64,000 bases of DNA from Cyanobium sp. NIES-981 (GTDB lineage Bacteria; Cyanobacteriota; Cyanobacteriia; PCC-6307; Cyanobiaceae), in contig CAMDEM010000002.1 of assembly GCA_945896675.1 (NCBI GenBank), positions 1-64,000 on the forward strand. Direction: 5' to 3'. Below are positions 55,777-64,000 of this stretch, in pieces. The stretch's first letter is position 1. Every line of letters starts with the position of its first letter. The notes below the pieces were generated by a model. The model searched no databases, was not told the DNA's origin, and saw only the letters and a list, made by a program, of their open reading frames with translations. The translations under genes and the position numbers were made by a program.

Positions 55777-58572
55777 GTGACCGACCTGGCTAAGACCTAC
55801 GACCCCGCCGGCACCGAGAGCCGTTGGCAGCAGGCCTGGGAAAGCGCTGGTGCCTTCCATCCCGATCCGGCGGCGGAGGGTGAACCTTTCTCTGTGGTGA
55901 TCCCACCCCCCAACGTGACCGGCAGCCTGCACATGGGCCATGCCTTCAATACGGCCCTCATCGACACGATCGTGCGCTTCCAGCGCCTGCGCGGCAAGAA
56001 CGTGCTCTGCCTGCCTGGCACCGACCATGCGTCGATTGCCGTGCAGACCATTCTTGAAAGGCAGCTCAAGGCCGAGGGCAAAACCAAGGATGATTTGGGC
56101 CGGGCTGCTTTCCTGGAAAAAGCTTGGCAGTGGAAGGCCGAGAGCGGCGGCACGATCGTGGGCCAGCTGCGCCGCCTGGGCTACTCGGTCGATTGGCAGC
56201 GGGAGCGGTTCACCCTGGATGCCGGCTGCAGTGAGGCCGTGATTGAGGCCTTTGTGCGCCTCCACGAGCAGGGCCTGATTTACCGCGGTGAATACCTGGT
56301 CAACTGGTGTCCCGCTTCAGGGTCTGCGGTGAGCGACCTGGAGGTAGAGATGAAGGAGGTGGACGGCCACCTTTGGCATTTCCGCTATCCCCTCAGCACC
56401 CCCAGCGCGGATGGCCGCACCCACCTCGAGGTGGCTACTACCCGCCCGGAAACCCTGCTCGGCGATACCGGCGTGGCTGTGAACCCGGGCGATCCCCGCT
56501 ATGCCCAACTGGTGGGCAAGAGCTTGACGCTGCCGCTGGTGGGCCGGGAGATTCCGATCGTGGCTGATGCCCACGTGGATGCCGACTTCGGCACGGGCTG
56601 CGTGAAGGTGACCCCCGCCCATGACCCCAACGATTTCGCCATTGGCCAGCGCCACCAGCTGCCGCTGATCACGGTGATGGCGAAGGACGGCACCATGAAC
56701 GAAGCGGCTGGCCGGTTCCAGGGCTTGGATCGCTTTGAGGCCCGCAAAGCCGTGGTGGCGGCGATGGAGGCCGAGGGCTTTCTGGTCAAGGTGGAGCCCT
56801 ATCGGCACAGCGTGCCTTTCTCCGATCGGGGCAAGGTGCCGGTGGAGCCCCTGCTCTCCACCCAGTGGTTTGTCAAAACCGAGCCCCTAGCCGCCCGCTG
56901 CCGCGAGGTCTTGGAGCAGCAAGACCCCCGCTTTGTGCCGGAGCGCTGGAGCAAGGTCTACCGCGATTGGCTCACCGACATTCGCGACTGGTGCATCAGC
57001 CGCCAGCTCTGGTGGGGCCATCGCATCCCGGCCTGGTTTGTGGTGAGCGAAACCGGTGGCGAGATCACCGACACCACCCCCTACGTGGTGGCCCGCAACG
57101 AGGCCGAAGCCCGTGCTGAGGCAGAAGCCCAGTTCGGTGCTGGCCCTGGCCCATCGGCAGACGCCCAGCCCCTGGTGCTCGAGCAGGACCCGGACGCCCT
57201 CGACACCTGGTTTTCCAGTGGCCTCTGGCCCTTCTCCACCCTCGGCTGGCCAGACGATCAGGCCGCCGATCTGCAGCGCTGGTATCCGACCAGCGTGCTG
57301 GTGACGGGCTTCGACATCATCTTTTTCTGGGTGGCCCGGATGACGATGATGGCTGGCGCCTTAATGGCTGGGCGGGAAGACCCTGGAATCCCCTGGATTC
57401 CGTTCCAAGACGTCTACATCCACGGCCTGGTGCGGGATGAGAACAACCGCAAGATGAGCAAATCGGCGGGCAATGGCATTGATCCGCTGCTGTTGATCGA
57501 GCGCTACGGCGCCGATGCCCTGCGCTTTGCCCTGGTGCGGGAGGTGGCCGGAGCCGGCCAGGACATCCGCCTCGACTACGACCGCGAATCGGACACATCC
57601 GCCACGGTGGAGGGCTCCCGCAACTTTGCCAACAAGCTCTGGAACGCCACCCGCTTCGCCCTGATGAACCTGGGCGGCGAGACCCCCGCCAGCCTGGGTG
57701 AGCCCGATCCTGAGGCCCTGCAGCTGGCCGACCGCTGGATCCTGTCGCGCCTGGCCCGGGTGAACGGTGAAACCTCCGAGCGCTACGGCTCCTATGGCCT
57801 GGGAGAGGCGGCCAAGGGCCTCTATGAGTTCGCCTGGAATGAGGTGTGTGACTGGACGATCGAGTTGCTCAAGCGGCGGCTCAACCCCGGAGATAACCCG
57901 AGTCCTCAAGCCCTGGCCGACCAGCGGGTGGCCCGCCAGGTTTTGGCCAAGGTGCTCAACGCCCTGCTGGTGATGCTGCATCCGCTGATGCCCCACTTGA
58001 GCGAAGAGCTCTGGCACGGCCTCACCACCGAGCCCGACACCACCTTTCTGGCGTTGCAGAGCTGGCCCAGCCTGGATGGGGCGGCCCTCGACGACCAACT
58101 GGAGGCTCAGTTCGCCGAGCTGATCGAGGCCATTCGGGTGGTGCGCAACCTGCGGGCTGTGGCCGGTCTCAAGCCGGCCCAACCCGTGCCCGTGCAGTTC
58201 GTCACCGGCCGCGGCGATCTGGCAGCGCTGCTGCTGCAAGCCACCGCTGACATCACCGCCCTCACCCGGGCTGAAAGCGTCACGGTGCTCTCTACCGCTG
58301 AACCTGGCCAGCGCTGCCTGGCCGGCGTGAGCGGCGAGCTGCAGGTGCTGTTGCCCATTGAGGGCCTGGTGGATCTCGAGGCGCTCAAGGGACGCCTGGA
58401 GAAGGATTTGGCGAAGGCGGAGAAGGAGATGGCTGGCCTTTCAGGGCGCCTGGCCAATCCCAACTTCGCCAGCAAAGCCCCCCCGGAGGTGGTGGTGGAA
58501 TGCCAGGCCAACTTGGCGGAGGCCCAAGCCCAGGCCGCTTTGGCCCGTAAGCGTTTGGCGGATCTGGGCTAG
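55777..58572 (+). CDS. valS: Valyl-tRNA synthetase
   Basis: The 931-residue class Ia synthetase has the HIGH-type motif [13 protein letters not shown] near residue 50, an editing domain with [19 protein letters not shown] near 220, the KMSKS motif in [14 protein letters not shown] near 560, an anticodon-binding domain, and the C-terminal coiled coil ([16 protein letters not shown]) typical of ValRS. The start is the GTG at 55777. A tRNA-Val gene lies about 1.7 kb upstream. Confidence 0.97.
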   Translation: MTDLAKTYDPAGTESRWQQAWESAGAFHPDPAAEGEPFSVVIPPPNVTGSLHMGHAFNTALIDTIVRFQRLRGKNVLCLPGTDHASIAVQTILERQLKAEGKTKDDLGRAAFLEKAWQWKAESGGTIVGQLRRLGYSVDWQRERFTLDAGCSEAVIEAFVRLHEQGLIYRGEYLVNWCPASGSAVSDLEVEMKEVDGHLWHFRYPLSTPSADGRTHLEVATTRPETLLGDTGVAVNPGDPRYAQLVGKSLTLPLVGREIPIVADAHVDADFGTGCVKVTPAHDPNDFAIGQRHQLPLITVMAKDGTMNEAAGRFQGLDRFEARKAVVAAMEAEGFLVKVEPYRHSVPFSDRGKVPVEPLLSTQWFVKTEPLAARCREVLEQQDPRFVPERWSKVYRDWLTDIRDWCISRQLWWGHRIPAWFVVSETGGEITDTTPYVVARNEAEARAEAEAQFGAGPGPSADAQPLVLEQDPDALDTWFSSGLWPFSTLGWPDDQAADLQRWYPTSVLVTGFDIIFFWVARMTMMAGALMAGREDPGIPWIPFQDVYIHGLVRDENNRKMSKSAGNGIDPLLLIERYGADALRFALVREVAGAGQDIRLDYDRESDTSATVEGSRNFANKLWNATRFALMNLGGETPASLGEPDPEALQLADRWILSRLARVNGETSERYGSYGLGEAAKGLYEFAWNEVCDWTIELLKRRLNPGDNPSPQALADQRVARQVLAKVLNALLVMLHPLMPHLSEELWHGLTTEPDTTFLALQSWPSLDGAALDDQLEAQFAELIEAIRVVRNLRAVAGLKPAQPVPVQFVTGRGDLAALLLQATADITALTRAESVTVLSTAEPGQRCLAGVSGELQVLLPIEGLVDLEALKGRLEKDLAKAEKEMAGLSGRLANPNFASKAPPEVVVECQANLAEAQAQAALARKRLADLG

Positions 58573-58597
58573 ACCCGTTCCCTCGGCTTCGCCATCC

Positions 58598-59218
58598 ATG
58601 GATCTCCATCCTTCGCTCTGGCTGGAGCAGGTGCTGCCTGCCCTGCGCTCACCCCTTGGCATTGCGGCGTTTGTGCCCCTCTATGCCCTCTGGGTCACCC
58701 TGCTGTTGCCAGGGGTGTGGGCATCGATGGTGGCCGGGGCCCTCTATGGCACCTGGGGGGGCAGCTTTCTGGTGTTTTTGGGGGCCTGTCTGGGGGCCGA
58801 GGCGGCCTTCCTCTTGGGTCGCACCTGGCTTCGGGATTGGGCGCGCCGGCGGCTGCTGGCCTTCCCCAAGCTCCAGGCCATCGAGCAAGGTGTTAGCCGG
58901 GAGGGCTTGAAGTTGGTGTTACTCACCCGGCTCTCGCCAGCGTTCCCCTTCAGCCTGCTCAACTTCGCCTATGGCCTGAGCGAGGTGAGCCTGCGGGATT
59001 ACACCCTGGGCCTGATCGGCATCATCCCGGGCACCATTTTGTTTTGTGGCCTCGGCGCCTTGGCGGGCGATGTGGCCCGCTTTGGGGAGGTGCTTTCGGG
59101 TCAGGCGGACCCAGCAACCTGGGCCTTGCGGGTGGTGGGCTTGCTGGCCACGGTGGCGTCGGTGTGGCTGGTGGGCCGGGCCGCCCAGCGGGCCATCAAG
59201 GGCGGGGAGCTGGATTGA
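58598..59218 (+). CDS. TVP38/TMEM64 (DedA-like) membrane protein
   Basis: The 206-residue product has about five hydrophobic segments and the VTT-domain pattern LLPGVWASMVAGALYGTWGG near residue 37, GAEAAFLLGRTW near 65 and LTRLSPAFPFSLLNFAYGLS near 108. This family includes flippase/scramblase-like and transport proteins of the inner membrane. The ATG at 58598 is right for the family; the ORF track extends into valS. Confidence 0.85.
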   Translation: MDLHPSLWLEQVLPALRSPLGIAAFVPLYALWVTLLLPGVWASMVAGALYGTWGGSFLVFLGACLGAEAAFLLGRTWLRDWARRRLLAFPKLQAIEQGVSREGLKLVLLTRLSPAFPFSLLNFAYGLSEVSLRDYTLGLIGIIPGTILFCGLGALAGDVARFGEVLSGQADPATWALRVVGLLATVASVWLVGRAAQRAIKGGELD

Positions 59219-59384
59219 CCAGCCCAAAGCTGATAAGGATGCCGTTTCGAACGTCCCTGAAGCGTTCGTTTCAGACTGCTGATGACTACCAGGGCGTACA
59301 CCAGCAGGGAGCCCAGCACGGCGAAGGCCTACGGGATGTTGATCACCGCTGTGAGGGTGAGGCTTGAGCTTGGATGCGCCCATC
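59219..59384. other. Non-coding gap with a possible broken small ORF
   Basis: No intact gene is visible. On the minus strand one frame reads SLTLTAVINIP, then a TAG (59331-59329), then AFAVLGSLLVYALVVISSLKR. The hydrophobic segment after the stop looks like a membrane helix, so this could be a decayed small membrane-protein gene or a short ORF from the GTG at 59319. There is little support for either. Confidence 0.25.
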
Positions 59385-59555
59385 TCAGCGGCCAGAAGGC
59401 TGGGGAAGGGGCCAATCGCGGATCGCCGCAATCAGCACAAACCAGGCCAGTCGCAGGCGGGCGCCAGCTCCGGGGCGGCCAGCGAGCTCGGCGTATTTGG
59501 CGCGGCCGCATTCGGTTTTGATCCAGTTGGGGGCGGCCGGTTTGGGAGCTTCCAT
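59385..59555 (-). CDS. Small basic protein of unknown function (56 aa)
   Basis: MEAPKPAAPNWIKTECGRAK begins a 56-residue ORF ending LIAAIRDWPLPQPSGR. A Trp-rich, basic, partly hydrophobic sequence (LRLAWFVLIAAIRDW) suggests a real small protein attached to the membrane. The longer ORF to 59681 overlaps the start of the divergent transporter. Composition and isolation are the only support. Confidence 0.45.
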   Translation of the reverse strand: MEAPKPAAPNWIKTECGRAKYAELAGRPGAGARLRLAWFVLIAAIRDWPLPQPSGR

Positions 59556-59642
59556 GGCTCCATCGTGGCGCGTGATGGCTCTACTGTGCCAAAAGGAGCC
59601 GGTGGCACCGGGCGGCTCCAGTGACCAATCCGGAGTGCGGCA

Positions 59643-63703
<4,061 letters not shown>

Positions 63704-63813
63704 TGCGGTTGCTGCTGCTCTGTGAGCTTCGGAGTCTGACTGACCACGTTCGCGAATTGGGGCTTCTTTGCAAAGGCCGCCACAATGCGCCGATCCGCTG
63801 GCTTGCCCCCATC

Positions 63814-64000
63814 GTGCCCCTGGAGCCCCTGCTGCCCCTGTTTCACCGCTTGGACCGGGAGCATTTCGAAAGCGCCCTGGCGCCCGGGGGCATCGCCATG
63901 GTGGAGGTGCGCTGGAGTGATGGCCGCATGCGCCGTACGGCGGGGTTATACCGAAGCGGGCGCTACCCGGATGGGCGCGATCTCTGCGAAATCGTGCTGT
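63814..64000 (+). CDS. SprT-like zinc metallopeptidase-family protein (3' end off window)
   Basis: The visible 62 codons from the GTG at 63814 read MPLEPLLPLFHRLDREHFES and then VEVRWSDGRMRRTAGLYRSGR and LCEIVL, which match the N-terminal part of cyanobacterial SprT-like proteins before the HExxH site. The catalytic motif would lie beyond the window, so the call rests on the N-terminus. It diverges from the anchored protein with 110 bp between. Confidence 0.65.
   Translation, partial: MPLEPLLPLFHRLDREHFESALAPGGIAMVEVRWSDGRMRRTAGLYRSGRYPDGRDLCEIVL

Overview
The window is a gene-dense, GC-rich stretch from a picocyanobacterium of the Synechococcus/Cyanobium type. The evidence is a lipoprotein PsbQ gene, ferredoxin-type NarB with its partner NarM, ferredoxin-type NirA, an NrtC with the cyanobacterial two-domain layout, a phytol-kinase-like gene, a group 2 sigma factor, and a Moco/nitrate cluster laid out as in this lineage. 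The use of an NrtABCD ABC importer rather than a nitrate permease fits freshwater, brackish or subcluster 5.2 relatives better than open-ocean strains; this is an inference. I see no insertion sequence, prophage, integrase or CRISPR array.

Layout. 1-6,940: psbQ (cut by the window edge), purU, a B12-binding-type radical SAM protein, acnB and a DAHP synthase. 6,967-12,258: phytol kinase, sigma factor, polyphosphate kinase and an MFS exporter, all on the minus strand. 12,362-31,568: a contiguous nitrogen block. Its first part makes molybdenum cofactor (moaC, moeA, moaE, moaD, moaB, moaA, mobA, with a TauE/SafE permease inside). Next come cyanase, NarM and nitrate reductase NarB, then nrtDCBA, a degenerate TrpD-like gene, ferredoxin-nitrite reductase NirA, a HEAT/SirB-like protein and CobA. 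The logic is nitrate import (NrtABCD), reduction to nitrite (NarB plus Moco) and reduction to ammonium (NirA plus siroheme, for which CobA and the SirB-like protein supply precorrin-2 methylation and probably iron insertion).

31,739-37,649: a cupin-like gene meets, end to end, a four-gene minus-strand operon encoding a circularly permuted ATP-grasp protein, an alpha-E protein, a transglutaminase-like protein and a DUF2126 protein. This is a widespread but functionally unresolved set, predicted to make or modify a peptide. 37,808-49,903: housekeeping genes (pabC, pabB, queC, queE, pyrG, dps, aspS, gcvT, speE, arfB) plus a secreted protein, an ecotin-like periplasmic protease inhibitor with an Arg at the predicted P1 position, and a stand-alone cyclic-nucleotide-binding-fold protein.

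50,066-64,000: an AT-richer fused RimB-type protease/RimK-type ligase gene, mazG, a DUF2227-like gene, an LpxL-type acyltransferase, tRNA-Val(TAC) followed by an AT-rich glycosyltransferase, two small unrecognised genes, valS, a TVP38/DedA-like membrane protein, an osmoprotectant-type permease/binding-protein fusion whose tail overlaps ligA, a small anchored protein and the start of an SprT-like gene. Regulatory candidates are a hairpin enclosing the aspS start codon, a hairpin in the nrtA leader, an attenuator-like hairpin between nrtA and nrtB, and weak NtcA-like motifs at several nitrogen promoters. All calls come from reading the sequence; no searches were run.
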